NCBI GenBank assembly: GCA_964545205.1
Contig: CAZJFH010000006.1
Span: 1 to 64,000 of the forward strand
DNA length: 64,000 bases
DNA from: CAZJFH01 sp964545205
GTDB lineage: Bacteria > Pseudomonadota > Alphaproteobacteria > Rhodospirillales > Magnetospirillaceae
Reading direction: 5' to 3'
A model generated the notes under the pieces. The model worked only from the letters and a program-made list of their open reading frames with translations. It was not told where the DNA came from and did no database searches. Positions 22,946 to 32,189 of this stretch are shown one piece after another (the first letter of the stretch is position 1; the number at the start of each line of letters is the position of its first letter). Position numbers and translations under genes: made by a program.

Positions 22946-24138
22946 ACCAGGTTGCTACCAACACCGCCCAGCAGGGCAAGCCGCCGTCCCTGATCCAGCA
23001 GGTTCGCGGCGACATCCAGCGCATGGAGGGCGAGTTCGCCTCCGCCCTGCCCGGTCATGTCAAGCCCGAGAAGTTCGTGCGCACGGTTCTCACGGCCGTG
23101 CAGTCGAACCCCGACGTGCTGCGCGCCTGCACGACCGCGGAGGGACGGCGCTCCCTGTACTCGTCGGCGATGAAGGCCGCGGCCGATGGCCTGCTGCCCG
23201 ACGGCCGGGAATCGGCGTTCGTCACCTTCGGCGGCAAGGACGGCGCCCGCGTCCAGTACATGCCGATGGCGCAGGGCCTGATGAAGACCATGCGCAACAG
23301 CGGCGAGATCGAGAGCATCGCGGCGCGCGTCGTCTACACCAACGACCGGTTCGAGTTCGTGATGGGCGACGAGGAGAAGATCATCCACGAGCCGGCGCCC
23401 CTCGATCAGGAGCCGGGCGCGGCGATCGGCGCCTACTGCGTCATTCGGCTGAAAGGCGGCGACTGCATCCGCGAGGTGATGCGCAAGGCCGAGATCGAGA
23501 AGGTGCGCAACGTCTCCCGCGCCAAGAACGCCGGCACCTGGTCCCAGTGGTGGGAGGAGATGGCCCGCAAGACGGTGCTGCGCCGCGCCTACAAGTACGC
23601 GCCGAAGTCGGCCGACGTCGACCAGATGCTCGAGCACGACAACGCCGGCTACGACCTGGACCGTCACGAGGCGCACAACAAGCGCAGCGCCGCGGCGATC
23701 CTGAATGGCCTCGGCAGCGCCGCCGAGCCGGCGCACGATCCGGATACCGGCGAGATCATCGACGGCGAGTACAGCGAGACCGGCGACCAGCCCGACGAGT
23801 CCCTCGAAGCCGACCGACGCCACCTCGAGCAGATGTCCGAGCAGCCGATCCCGGCCCAGCAGACGCAGCCGCAGCGCCAGGCCGAGAAGGTCGAGCAGCC
23901 GAAGGCCTCGGGCGACCCGATGGACATCCCGCCGCACCTCGACCGCCGCGGCAAGACCGCCGAGCAGCCCAAGGCCGCGGCGCATCCGTTCGCCGCCGAC
24001 ATCGCCAACCTGCGCGGCGCCACCAGCCTCGCCGACCTGACCAAGCGCTGGAACCAGCTCGACCCCGACGCCGCCGGGGACGCCGACGTGAAGGCCGCGG
24101 CCGACGAGGCCCGCGAGAAGCTGCAGGGCGAGGAGTGA
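22942..24138 (+). CDS. recT: RecT single-strand annealing recombinase
   Basis: A 398-residue annealing protein that pairs with the RecE-like nuclease. Residues about 20-230 are the RecT core (HVKPEKFVRTVLTAVQSNPD, KAAADGLLPDGRESAFV, VQYMPMAQGLMKTMRNSGEI). The C-terminal 150 residues are a Gln/Pro-rich extension longer than in E. coli RecT (269 residues). AGGAGG precedes the ATG at 22942, which overlaps the nuclease gene end. Confidence 0.93.
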   Translation: MNQVATNTAQQGKPPSLIQQVRGDIQRMEGEFASALPGHVKPEKFVRTVLTAVQSNPDVLRACTTAEGRRSLYSSAMKAAADGLLPDGRESAFVTFGGKDGARVQYMPMAQGLMKTMRNSGEIESIAARVVYTNDRFEFVMGDEEKIIHEPAPLDQEPGAAIGAYCVIRLKGGDCIREVMRKAEIEKVRNVSRAKNAGTWSQWWEEMARKTVLRRAYKYAPKSADVDQMLEHDNAGYDLDRHEAHNKRSAAAILNGLGSAAEPAHDPDTGEIIDGEYSETGDQPDESLEADRRHLEQMSEQPIPAQQTQPQRQAEKVEQPKASGDPMDIPPHLDRRGKTAEQPKAAAHPFAADIANLRGATSLADLTKRWNQLDPDAAGDADVKAAADEAREKLQGEE

Positions 24139-24143
24139 CGGGG

Positions 24144-24524
24144 ATGGACGAAACGACCTTCCGCACCGGACGAAACCCCGACGGCACCCCGCTGCAGCAT
24201 GACGCGATCGCTGGCGACCAGCCGCGCGGCGAGTGGGTGATGCTGGAAATTTTTGGGCATCGCCGCCACTGGGGCCTGCTGACCGAGATCGAGCGCTTCG
24301 GCACCAAGCTCGCGCGCATCGACGAGTTCGTGCCCGACACCGCCGACCCGGTCGCCACGCATTTCTATGGAGGCGGCTCGATCTTCAGCGTCACCCCGGT
24401 GACCGAGGAGACGGCGCGCAAACAGGTGGCATGGCAGCACCCGCGACCGGCGGTGCAGAGCCTGCCGCCGCAGGCCTTCGATCCGGACTTTGACGAGATC
24501 GAGGAGCTCGACGCCGATGCCTGA
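24144..24524 (+). CDS. Hypothetical phage protein (126 aa)
   Basis: A 126-residue acidic protein (MDETTFRTGRNPDG...) with the segment WVMLEIFGHRRHWGLLTEIE and an acidic tail. This VMLEIFGHR..WG..TE.ERFG pattern recurs in small phage proteins next to recombination genes; no function is known to me. It starts six bases after recT and overlaps the next gene by eight. Confidence 0.65.
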   Translation: MDETTFRTGRNPDGTPLQHDAIAGDQPRGEWVMLEIFGHRRHWGLLTEIERFGTKLARIDEFVPDTADPVATHFYGGGSIFSVTPVTEETARKQVAWQHPRPAVQSLPPQAFDPDFDEIEELDADA

Positions 24525-24783
24525 CCGCACCGCCCACCCCCAGCGCTTCCGCGTCATCGGCTATAAGACCGGCCCCGACGCGCCGATCAAGAAACTGCCG
24601 GCCGCCTACCTCGTCGACCACCTGCCGACGGCCGAGCAGCTGCGCGCGATCACCGGCAGCGCCTCGGCCTATCTGCGGCCGGTCTACAACATCCTCGGCG
24701 ACGGCCACGAGCACCTGCGCTGCCCGATCTGCTTCCCGCGCGCCGGGGAGATGATTGACCAGCGCGTGGCGCCGGGTGCCTGA
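24517..24783 (+). CDS. Small hypothetical phage protein (88 aa)
   Basis: An 88-residue protein starting MPDRTAHPQRFRVIGYKTG at 24517. A C-terminal CPICFP motif with an upstream His suggests a partial zinc site. No family is recognised. It is the last gene of the tightly packed recE-recT group; after it, genes are separated by the repeated AACCAAGGTT element. Confidence 0.6.
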   Translation: MPDRTAHPQRFRVIGYKTGPDAPIKKLPAAYLVDHLPTAEQLRAITGSASAYLRPVYNILGDGHEHLRCPICFPRAGEMIDQRVAPGA

Positions 24784-24810
24784 CAAAGCCAAGGTTTGGG
24801 AGACGACGAG

Positions 24811-24858
24811 ATGAGCATCGGCCAGACCTTTTCAGCCGCGCGCAAACCCTCTGAATAA
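24811..24858 (+). CDS. Tiny ORF (15 codons) between repeated elements
   Basis: The frame MSIGQTFSAARKPSE begins after a copy of the repeated element with GGGAG and ends in a TAA that is part of the next copy. It may be a leader peptide or the remnant of a gene deleted by recombination between copies. Evidence for expression is only the ribosome-binding site. Confidence 0.3.
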   Translation: MSIGQTFSAARKPSE

Positions 24859-24874
24859 CCAGGTTAATTAGACA

Positions 24875-25351
24875 ATGCTTGAGCTACGCCCGATCACGCG
24901 CGACGAAGCATTCCCGTTCATCCGCGAGTACCATCGGCACCACAACGTGCCGGTCGGCTGGTTGTGGGCGCATGGGGTGCAGGATCAGGATGGACGGTTG
25001 GTCGGCGTCGCAATCGTCGGCCGCCCGGTGGCGCGAGAGTATGACGACGGCTTGACCTGCGAGGTGACGCGCCTCGCCACCAACGGTTTCCCGAACGCTT
25101 GCTCGATGCTCTACGGCGCCGCGTGGCGTGTGGCGCAGTCGAAGGGCTATCGCCGCATCCTGACCTACATCCTTGGTAGCGAAGACGGCGCCACCCTCCG
25201 AGCTGCCGGCTGGCAACTGCTCGGGCATGTGAAGGGGCGCAGCTGGGATTGCCCGTCGCGCCCGCGAACCGACAAGCATCCGACCGAAGATAAGCAGCGG
25301 TGGGGCAAGGGGGCGTGGCGCGAACTGGCCGCCGCCCTGGCCTCCGCTTAA
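24875..25351 (+). CDS. XF1762-family GNAT-like protein
   Basis: A 158-residue protein of the phage-associated XF1762 family, with an acetyltransferase-like fold: EYHRHHNVPVGW, then VGVAIVGRPVAREYDDG, EVTRLATNG, SMLYGAAWRVAQSKGYRRI and SWDCPSRPRTDKHP. The substrate is unknown. The start at 24875 follows a copy of the repeated element. It overlaps no neighbour. Confidence 0.8.
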   Translation: MLELRPITRDEAFPFIREYHRHHNVPVGWLWAHGVQDQDGRLVGVAIVGRPVAREYDDGLTCEVTRLATNGFPNACSMLYGAAWRVAQSKGYRRILTYILGSEDGATLRAAGWQLLGHVKGRSWDCPSRPRTDKHPTEDKQRWGKGAWRELAAALASA

Positions 25352-25390
25352 CCAAGGTTATTTGTACCCACTCTAAATTGTGAGGGTGCC

Positions 25391-25561
25391 ATGCGCATCG
25401 AACAGCTTCCGACCACCGCCGCAGCCTTGCCGATCGCGCTTTTCGCGACCGCGCTGGACGCCGCCGGCTACCACTACCACGCGACTTTGTTGATGGTCGC
25501 GCTGTCGGTCTGGCTTGCCGAGCAAGCGGGCGCGATGGCGCCGACCCAGGGGAGGTGCTGA
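25391..25561 (+). CDS. Small hydrophobic phage protein (56 aa)
   Basis: A 56-residue protein (MRIEQLPTTAAALPIALFAT...) with one or two hydrophobic stretches (LPIALFATAL, ATLLMVALSVWL), so probably membrane-associated. GAGGG lies before the ATG, and its stop is two bases before the next start. No family is recognised. Confidence 0.5.
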   Translation: MRIEQLPTTAAALPIALFATALDAAGYHYHATLLMVALSVWLAEQAGAMAPTQGRC

Positions 25562-25563
25562 CC

Positions 25564-25992
25564 ATGGGCCTGTCATGCTCCTGCGACTACGAATGGGACG
25601 GCGACGGCTGGTGCTACACCGGCGACACCCACTACGCCCCGCTCGCCCGCAAGCGCTCCGTCAAGTGCTGCTCCTGTGGCGCCAAGATCGCGCCCGGCGA
25701 AATGGCAATGGCGCATCACCGCATGCGCGCCGCGAGCAACGACACTGAGGAGCGCATCCACGGCGACGAAGTACCGATGGCGCCCTGGTGGCATTGCGAG
25801 CGCTGCGCCGACCTGTACCTGTCGTTGACCGAGTTGGGCTACTGCGTCGGCCCGCACGACGACCAGCGCGAGTTGGTCCGCGAATATGCCGAGATGAAGC
25901 AGAGCGAGCGATGGGCCGCCGCCGACCGGCGCCTCGCGCTCACGGAAGCGCCGATGCTCGGGTGCTTGGATGCCCGTCGTGCCGATCCGTGA
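25564..25992 (+). CDS. Cys-rich zinc-ribbon phage protein
   Basis: A 142-residue protein with zinc-binding pairs CCSCG (about residue 36) and CERC (about 78) and an N-terminal CSCDYEWDGDGWC. GGAGG precedes the ATG. The fold would be a zinc ribbon around a WxHCERCADLY segment, frequent in uncharacterised phage proteins. The next small gene begins inside its 3' end. Confidence 0.65.
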   Translation: MGLSCSCDYEWDGDGWCYTGDTHYAPLARKRSVKCCSCGAKIAPGEMAMAHHRMRAASNDTEERIHGDEVPMAPWWHCERCADLYLSLTELGYCVGPHDDQRELVREYAEMKQSERWAAADRRLALTEAPMLGCLDARRADP

Positions 25993-26098
25993 CTTTCCGC
26001 GCGAGTGCGTGTGGCGCGCGAGTCCGACCTGGTGCAAGTACTGCTCCTCCTTTGGCGTCTGCAAACTGGCCGTATCTGAAAAACGGCTGGCTTCCTAG
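25970..26098 (+). CDS. Very small Cys-containing phage protein (42 aa)
   Basis: A 42-residue frame (MPVVPIRDFPRECVW...) with the cluster WCKYCSSFGVCKL. Its ATG lies 23 bases inside the previous gene. Four cysteines in so short a sequence suggest a metal knuckle. Only composition and packing support it. Confidence 0.4.
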   Translation: MPVVPIRDFPRECVWRASPTWCKYCSSFGVCKLAVSEKRLAS

Positions 26099-26129
26099 AG
26101 CGCTGAAAAACCAAGGTTTAGGAGACGCC

Positions 26130-26456
26130 ATGAAACACGAACACGACATCAAGGCGCCGGATGGCGCCTTGCTCGGCGGCTTGCGCCTAGTTCGTCCGGA
26201 TGGAACCATCCTGTTCCAGCGAGGATGGTGGCAAGCCCCAATGGAATGGGCGGGTCTGGAGGTGTGGGTTCACTGCACCGATGGCGGAGCGGGCGACTTG
26301 GAAGTCGCGCCACCTGGACAGCACATCTATTCCGCTCAACTGGCTGGAACCACTGTCGCCTGCCCCCGCACCGCCCGACCCGACGCGAAACCGGGATACC
26401 GCCGCCCATCGCACAAGGCTTGGTCGCAGCGCCATAGCTCGCCAGCAAGCCTCTGA
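26130..26456 (+). CDS. Hypothetical phage protein (108 aa)
   Basis: A 108-residue protein (MKHEHDIKAPDGALLGGLRL...) of mainly beta character in the first half (GTILFQRGWW, LEVWVHCTD). The element AACCAAGGTTTAGGAG lies directly before its ATG. The C-terminal third is Arg/Pro/Ser-rich and overlaps an alternative frame, so it may be less reliable. Confidence 0.5.
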   Translation: MKHEHDIKAPDGALLGGLRLVRPDGTILFQRGWWQAPMEWAGLEVWVHCTDGGAGDLEVAPPGQHIYSAQLAGTTVACPRTARPDAKPGYRRPSHKAWSQRHSSPASL

Positions 26457-26483
26457 ATAACCAAGGTTTAGGAGAGCGCCGTC

Positions 26484-27314
26484 ATGGGCGAGAACAGCAA
26501 GATCGAGTGGACCGACGCCACCTGGAACCCGACCGTCGGGTGTTCGGTGGTCTCGGCCGGGTGCAAGCGCTGCTATGCGATGCGCGAGGCGGCGCGGCTG
26601 GCGCGGATGGGCGGCAAGGTCGGCGAGAAGTACGCCGGCCTGACGACCGAGACCAATGCCGGGCCGGTGTGGAACGGCACGGTGCGGCTGCATGAGGCCT
26701 CGCTCGACCAGGCGCTCCGTTGGAAGCGGCCGCGGCGGGTCTTCGTCAATAGCATGTCGGACCTCTTCCACGAAGCACTGAGCCATCACGACCAGGACAA
26801 GGTGCTGGCGGCGATGATCGAGGCGCCGCAGCACGTCTACCAGATCCTCACCAAGAGGTCGGAACGGGCGCTCGCCTACTTCCTGGACCTGCCCCGGCGT
26901 CGGCGCGAGCTGGGATGCCATTCCGGCCTGGATTGGACCGACTTTCCGCTGGGCAACATCCTGCTCGGCTGCACGGTCGAGAACCAGGCGGCGGCCGACG
27001 AGCGCCGGGAAGCGATGCGCCGCCTGGCCGAGCTGGGTTGGCGCGTGTGGGTGTCCTACGAGCCGGCGCTGGGCCCGGTCGACTGGCGCGGCTGGGAGTT
27101 CCTATCGTGGCTGGTCTGCGGCGGCGAGAGCGGCCCGAACGCGCGGCCGATGCATCCGGCCTGGGCGCGGTCGGCGCGGGACTGGAGCCAGGCGGCGGGG
27201 GTGCCGTTCTTGTTCAAGCAATGGGGGGAGTGGGGCCCCGCTGGCCACCGCGTCGGCAAGGCCAAGGCCGGCCGACTGCTCGACGGCCGCGAACACCTCG
27301 CGATGCCGTCATGA
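26484..27314 (+). CDS. Phage Gp37/Gp68 family protein (DUF5131)
   Basis: A 276-residue protein of the widespread phage Gp37/Gp68 family. The diagnostic opening is IEWTDATWNPTVGCSVVSAG followed by CKRCYA, giving C-x6-C-x2-C; later motifs are VFVNSMSDLFHEALS, QILTKRSERA and LVCGGESGPNARPMHP. Biochemistry is unknown to me; the three-cysteine cluster suggests metal or iron-sulfur binding. A repeated element with AGGAG precedes the start, and the ASCH gene overlaps its stop by ATGA. Confidence 0.9.
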   Translation: MGENSKIEWTDATWNPTVGCSVVSAGCKRCYAMREAARLARMGGKVGEKYAGLTTETNAGPVWNGTVRLHEASLDQALRWKRPRRVFVNSMSDLFHEALSHHDQDKVLAAMIEAPQHVYQILTKRSERALAYFLDLPRRRRELGCHSGLDWTDFPLGNILLGCTVENQAAADERREAMRRLAELGWRVWVSYEPALGPVDWRGWEFLSWLVCGGESGPNARPMHPAWARSARDWSQAAGVPFLFKQWGEWGPAGHRVGKAKAGRLLDGREHLAMPS

Positions 27315-27838
27315 AGGCCATCACCCTGCACCAGCCCTGGGCATCGCTGATCGCCTGCGGCGCCAAGCCGTTCGAGACGCGCTCGTTCCCGCCGCCGCGC
27401 AAGCTGATCGGGCAGAGGATTGCTATCCACGGCGCGAAGCGGCCGATGCGAGCGGCCGAGATCCAGGCGCTGATGAAGGAGGTCATGAGCCCCGGTGGCC
27501 CGACCCGCGCCGCCGCCTTTGATGTGCTGGCGCGGCAGCTTCCCCTCGGCGCCGTCGTCTGCACCGTCACCCTGACCGGCGCCTATCGCCTCGGGGAGAA
27601 CCGCCAGGCTCATTGGAAGGGCCTCCTGCAGGGCGTCGCCGAAGTCGTTGAGGTGATGCCGGGCTCGCGCAGCATCGACTCGATGGTGCCGATCGACCCT
27701 TTCGGCGACTACAGCCCGGGCCGTTGGATCTGGCGCTGCGAGGACGTCCGCCGCTTGGCCCAGCCGCTGCCGTGGACCGGCAAGCAGGGGTGGTTCGAAG
27801 TGCCGGATGAGATGGTGGGAGACGTGGTCCATGGCTGA
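27311..27838 (+). CDS. ASCH-domain protein
   Basis: A 175-residue protein opening with the ASCH signature (KAITLHQPWASLIACGAKPF, ETRSF) and a beta-rich core (LGAVVCTVTLTGAYRL). ASCH domains resemble PUA folds and bind or process RNA or modified nucleotides. Its coupling to the Gp37/Gp68 gene by a four-base overlap suggests a joint role in nucleic-acid metabolism, which remains an inference. Confidence 0.85.
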   Translation: MKAITLHQPWASLIACGAKPFETRSFPPPRKLIGQRIAIHGAKRPMRAAEIQALMKEVMSPGGPTRAAAFDVLARQLPLGAVVCTVTLTGAYRLGENRQAHWKGLLQGVAEVVEVMPGSRSIDSMVPIDPFGDYSPGRWIWRCEDVRRLAQPLPWTGKQGWFEVPDEMVGDVVHG

Positions 27839-28397
27839 CCTGCACCCACTGCTCACCCGCGACATCAGCCCGGCGTTCACACCAAGTCCGCGCGATGCCG
27901 AGCTCATGGAAGACGTGATCCGATTTGAAGCTACTGACGGCGCGATCAAGCGCTTCGTCGAAGTCTGCGACCAGCTGACGGATTACGGCTACTGGTTCGG
28001 CCTTTCGACGCTCTGGGTGAGCTACAGCGGCTGGTCCGACCTGGAGCTCTGGAAGCTTCTGTTCCAGGCGCCGCGACGCCTGCGCCGGCTCAGCATCATG
28101 AAGCCGTCCGAGCTGCGGGCGTTCGATGCCCTGCCGAAGGTCATCACCGCCTATCGCGCCCACCGCCCCAACGAGAAGGACTGGATCAGCTACACGCTCG
28201 ACCCGGTGACCTGCGCGAAGTTCGCCGCCTGGCGCGACGTCGACAGTTTCTCTGAATACCGGCTGCGCAAGGTCGATTGCCTGGCACTGTTCCTGCGCCG
28301 CGGCGAGAAGGAGCTGCTGATGCTGGAGCCGACCAAGGCGCGATTCGTGAAGCAGTGGAGCGTGCAGATGCGGAAGGAGGGGGGCGCCGATGGCTGA
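27831..28397 (+). CDS. Hypothetical phage protein (188 aa)
   Basis: A 188-residue protein starting MADLHPLLTRDISPAFTPSP at 27831, overlapping the ASCH gene by eight bases. It is rich in Trp and Tyr in the middle (YGYWFGLSTLWVSYSGWSDL) with a helical and charged C-terminus. No family is recognised. Confidence 0.6.
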   Translation: MADLHPLLTRDISPAFTPSPRDAELMEDVIRFEATDGAIKRFVEVCDQLTDYGYWFGLSTLWVSYSGWSDLELWKLLFQAPRRLRRLSIMKPSELRAFDALPKVITAYRAHRPNEKDWISYTLDPVTCAKFAAWRDVDSFSEYRLRKVDCLALFLRRGEKELLMLEPTKARFVKQWSVQMRKEGGADG

Positions 28398-28776
28398 ACC
28401 TGCCCACGACCCCCTCAAGCTCTACACCGTCGCCGAGCTGGCCGAGCGCCTCGGCTGCTCCACCGACACCATCTATGCCGCACTCGACGATCTCGGCTAT
28501 GATCAGGGCCGCGGGCGTGGGCGCGTCATCCGGCTCACGCTCGGCGACGCCGTGCGCATCAGGGACCACCTCGCATGCCGCTCAAGCTGTACCCACCGGG
28601 AACCCGCAACAACCCGACCTGCTACTACGCGGTCGGACGCATCCTTGGGAAGTACGTCGAGGTCAGCACAGGTGAGACGAACGCGCGCGCTGCTCGAAGG
28701 CGTGCGGACGCCATCGCCAAGGTCATCCGGAACGACATCCTCCAGCAACGTCGTGAAGCTGCCGAAGCGCCGGTAG
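28390..28776 (+). CDS. Excisionase-like helix-turn-helix protein
   Basis: The first ~62 residues hold a MerR/Xis-type helix-turn-helix (LYTVAELAERLGCSTDTIYA, then a basic wing GRGRGRVIRL). The frame then runs 202 bp into the integrase gene in another frame, where composition becomes Ser/Thr/Arg-rich and shadow-like, to a stop at 28776. Either the protein has an unusual tail or its own stop was lost. An excisionase just before int is expected for a tRNA-integrating phage. Confidence 0.6.
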   Translation: MAEPAHDPLKLYTVAELAERLGCSTDTIYAALDDLGYDQGRGRGRVIRLTLGDAVRIRDHLACRSSCTHREPATTRPATTRSDASLGSTSRSAQVRRTRALLEGVRTPSPRSSGTTSSSNVVKLPKRR

Positions 28777-29603
28777 CCGCGCCGCCGGCGCCGACGACCT
28801 TCGCCACGGTGGCGGCTGACTACATGGCGGCCAAGGGCATCGCCGAGGGCAATGAGCGCTACTACATCGACAAGTTGGTCGCCGAGCTGGGCCACCTCGA
28901 TGTGGCGGCCGTCACCGGCGCCGACATTGCGAAGGCCGCCCGCGCCCTGTACCCCACCCATGCAGCCACGACGCTGAACCGCCAGGCCTACACGCCGGCG
29001 GCGGCGATCCTGCATTGGGCGGCCGAGGTGGGCTTGCGGGACTATGTCCGGATCCGGAAGCTGCGCGAGGACAAGCCGAAGGCCCGGCGCCCTGCGCCCG
29101 GCGCGATCGAGCGGCTGGTGGCAGAGACCGAGGGCCGGCAACGCCTGCTGCTGATCATGCTGTGGGCGCAGGGCTGGCGCATCTCGGAGGCCTTGCGCAT
29201 CACCTGGGAGGATCACGTCCGGCTGGCCGACATGGAGTTCGACCTGCAGGTGACGAAGGCGCGGACATGGAAGGTGGTGCAGATGCACCCGGACGTATTC
29301 GAGGCTCTGGCCGCGGTGCCGGCGCCGGAGCGCAAGGGGCGGCTGTTCCCGTGGCGCGACCGCTTCGCCGTCTATCGCTGGCTGAAGCCGCTGTGCAAGA
29401 GCTTGGGCGTGACCTTCACCCCGCACCAGGCGCGGCACGCCTTCGCGTCGGACCTCAACGCCGCCGGCGCCACCGACGCCGACCTGGTCAATGCCGGTTC
29501 CTGGACGTCGCCCAAGGCCATCGCCCGATACACCGAGGTCGACCGGCATCACGCTCGCGCGACGCTGGCCAAGCGGGGCAGCCTGAAGAAGGCTGAGGGC
29601 TGA
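28575..29603 (+). CDS. Phage integrase, tyrosine recombinase
   Basis: A 342-residue site-specific recombinase. An N-terminal arm-binding region (MPLKLYPPGTRNNPTCYYAV) precedes a SAM-like core-binding part (FATVAADYMAAKGIAEGNER) and a catalytic domain with Arg in AQGWRISEALRITW, the HxxR box in TPHQARHAFAS, a downstream Trp (SWTSPKAIARYTEV) and the nucleophile Tyr in that last segment. It lies about 150 bp from the 3' end of tRNA-Thr, the standard place for an integrase at a tRNA attachment site. Confidence 0.93.
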   Translation: MPLKLYPPGTRNNPTCYYAVGRILGKYVEVSTGETNARAARRRADAIAKVIRNDILQQRREAAEAPVAAPPAPTTFATVAADYMAAKGIAEGNERYYIDKLVAELGHLDVAAVTGADIAKAARALYPTHAATTLNRQAYTPAAAILHWAAEVGLRDYVRIRKLREDKPKARRPAPGAIERLVAETEGRQRLLLIMLWAQGWRISEALRITWEDHVRLADMEFDLQVTKARTWKVVQMHPDVFEALAAVPAPERKGRLFPWRDRFAVYRWLKPLCKSLGVTFTPHQARHAFASDLNAAGATDADLVNAGSWTSPKAIARYTEVDRHHARATLAKRGSLKKAEG

Positions 29604-29683
29604 TTCGCAGGGCGCGACCGTGAACGGGGCGCGAACGCCTTCCCAACTGTTTCCCAACGGTTCGAGCGGATTTTCCCCGTTCG

Positions 29684-29701
29684 TTCCGGTTTTTTCCGGA
29701 A
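29684..29701. terminator. Palindromic hairpin with T6 loop after the integrase
   Basis: TTCCGG (29684-29689), six T and CCGGAA (29696-29701) form a perfect inverted repeat 80 bp after int. It could stop int transcription or be an arm-type recombinase site; no T-run follows the stem, so terminator function is doubtful. Confidence 0.3.
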
Positions 29702-29752
29702 ACACGTCGGGGCCGAGACGGGCCTGAAACCCGCATAAACGCTTGGAAAGGA

Positions 29753-29827
<75 letters not shown>

Positions 29828-29845
29828 GTACCGTGGCGAGGCGCG

Positions 29846-29875
29846 CTATATGCCACAATGTTCCCGGCCGTGCAA
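29846..29875 (-). promoter_or_regulatory. Putative promoter of tRNA-Thr
   Basis: Minus strand TTGCAC (29875-29870), 18 bases, then ATATAG (29851-29846), about 19 bp before the tRNA. Spacing is one base longer than ideal. Confidence 0.45.
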
Positions 29876-29954
29876 CACCGACGTTGATCGTCTTGACCGC
29901 GGCCGGCGCCGGCCGCATAGATCGCGCCTGGGCGACGACGAGATGGGAAGGCCG

Positions 29955-30140
29955 ATGAGCGACGACAAGGGCAAGGGGCCGCGCTCGAGCGACCAGGGGC
30001 GCAAGGCCGCCGAGGACAAGGCCGAGCGTCTGGCGGCGGCCCTGCGCGAGAACCTGAAGCGGCGCAAGGCCCAGGATCGGGCGCGCCGGGACGGCGGTGA
30101 CGCGGGCGGGGACGGCGGCGAAGGCGGCGGCGGGTCGTGA
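29955..30140 (+). CDS. Small charged protein (61 aa), host
   Basis: A 61-residue highly charged protein (MSDDKGKGPRSSDQGRKAAE...) with a helical RLAAALRENLKRRKAQDRAR core and a Gly-rich tail. Similar short Lys/Arg-rich proteins are common before murA or dcd in alphaproteobacteria. The function is unknown. It is the first gene right of the tRNA, in chromosomal sequence. Confidence 0.6.
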   Translation: MSDDKGKGPRSSDQGRKAAEDKAERLAAALRENLKRRKAQDRARRDGGDAGGDGGEGGGGS

Positions 30141-30204
30141 CTCCGGCGCTTGTGGGCGCCTGATCACTGCGCTACAAGAACGCCCGAGAGGAAGGAGGCC
30201 CGAC

Positions 30205-30759
30205 ATGTCCGTAATGCCCGACCACTGGATCCGCGACATGGCGCTGAACCACGGCATGATCGAGCCGTTCACGGAAAAGCTCCAGCGCGCCGGCGTCATC
30301 TCCTACGGCCTGTCCTCCTACGGCTACGACGCGCGGGTCAGCCGCGAGTTCAAGCTGTTCACCAACGTCGATTCGGCCATCGTCGACCCCAAGGAGTTCT
30401 CGCAGCAGAGCTTCGTCGACCGCGAGACCGACGTCTGCGTGATCCCGCCCAACTCCTTCGCCCTGGCGCGCACGGTCGAGTATTTCCGCATCCCGCGCGA
30501 CACGCTGGTGATATGCCTCGGCAAGTCGACCTATGCCCGATGCGGCATCATCGTCAACGTCACCCCGCTCGAGCCCGAGTGGGAGGGCCACGTGACGCTG
30601 GAGTTCTCGAACACCACGCCGCTGCCGGCCAAGATCTACGCCAACGAGGGCGCCTGCCAGTTCATCTTCCTGAAATCCGACCAGGCCTGCGAAACGTCCT
30701 ATCGCGACCGCGCCGGCAAGTACCAGGGCCAGCGCGGCGTCACCCTGCCCCGCCTTTAA
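30205..30759 (+). CDS. dcd: dCTP deaminase
   Basis: A 184-residue enzyme deaminating dCTP to dUTP for thymidylate synthesis. The start at 30205 follows GGAAGGAGG. Conserved segments are ISYGLSSYGYDARVSREFKL, GKSTYARCGIIVNVTPLEP and the catalytic Glu in EWEGHVTLEFSN. Length fits the family (about 185-195). murA lies 84 bp downstream on the same strand. Confidence 0.96.
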   Translation: MSVMPDHWIRDMALNHGMIEPFTEKLQRAGVISYGLSSYGYDARVSREFKLFTNVDSAIVDPKEFSQQSFVDRETDVCVIPPNSFALARTVEYFRIPRDTLVICLGKSTYARCGIIVNVTPLEPEWEGHVTLEFSNTTPLPAKIYANEGACQFIFLKSDQACETSYRDRAGKYQGQRGVTLPRL

Positions 30760-30843
30760 ATCGCCACGCTTGCGGATTAGATGATCGCGCATCCGGCGTA
30801 GCCCCGGCGGGCCGCCGACGTCTCCAGAACGCCCGGGAAAGCC

Positions 30844-32130
<1,287 letters not shown>

Positions 32131-32156
32131 CGGCCTTTTCTTTTCCGGCCGAGAAG

Positions 32157-32173
32157 CGATATCATCGATATCG
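32157..32173. promoter_or_regulatory. Putative antitoxin operator
   Basis: Two GATATC palindromes (32158-32163, 32167-32172) sit 9 bp apart, 18 bp upstream of the antitoxin ATG. FitA/VapB-type antitoxins autoregulate by binding such paired inverted repeats. Confidence 0.5.
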
Positions 32174-32189
32174 ATTCGGAGGCCGTGAC

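Larger units (their letters stand above)
24789..26480 (+). repeat. Five start-associated AACCAAGGTT elements
   Basis: Copies: 24789-24805 (CCAAGGTTTGGGAGACG), 24856-24866 (TAACCAGGTTA), 25349-25360 (TAACCAAGGTTA), 26109-26129 (AACCAAGGTTTAGGAGACGC) and 26458-26480 (TAACCAAGGTTTAGGAGAGC). The two best copies run straight into AGGAG and the ATG of the next gene, so the element carries the ribosome-binding site. AACC-AA-GGTT is itself a short inverted repeat. Two copies share CCTCTGAATAACC immediately upstream. Confidence 0.7.

Noticed and set aside
32131..32156. Intrinsic terminator after murA
   Set aside because: Only a 4-bp GGCC stem around a T-rich loop, with no T-run after the stem.
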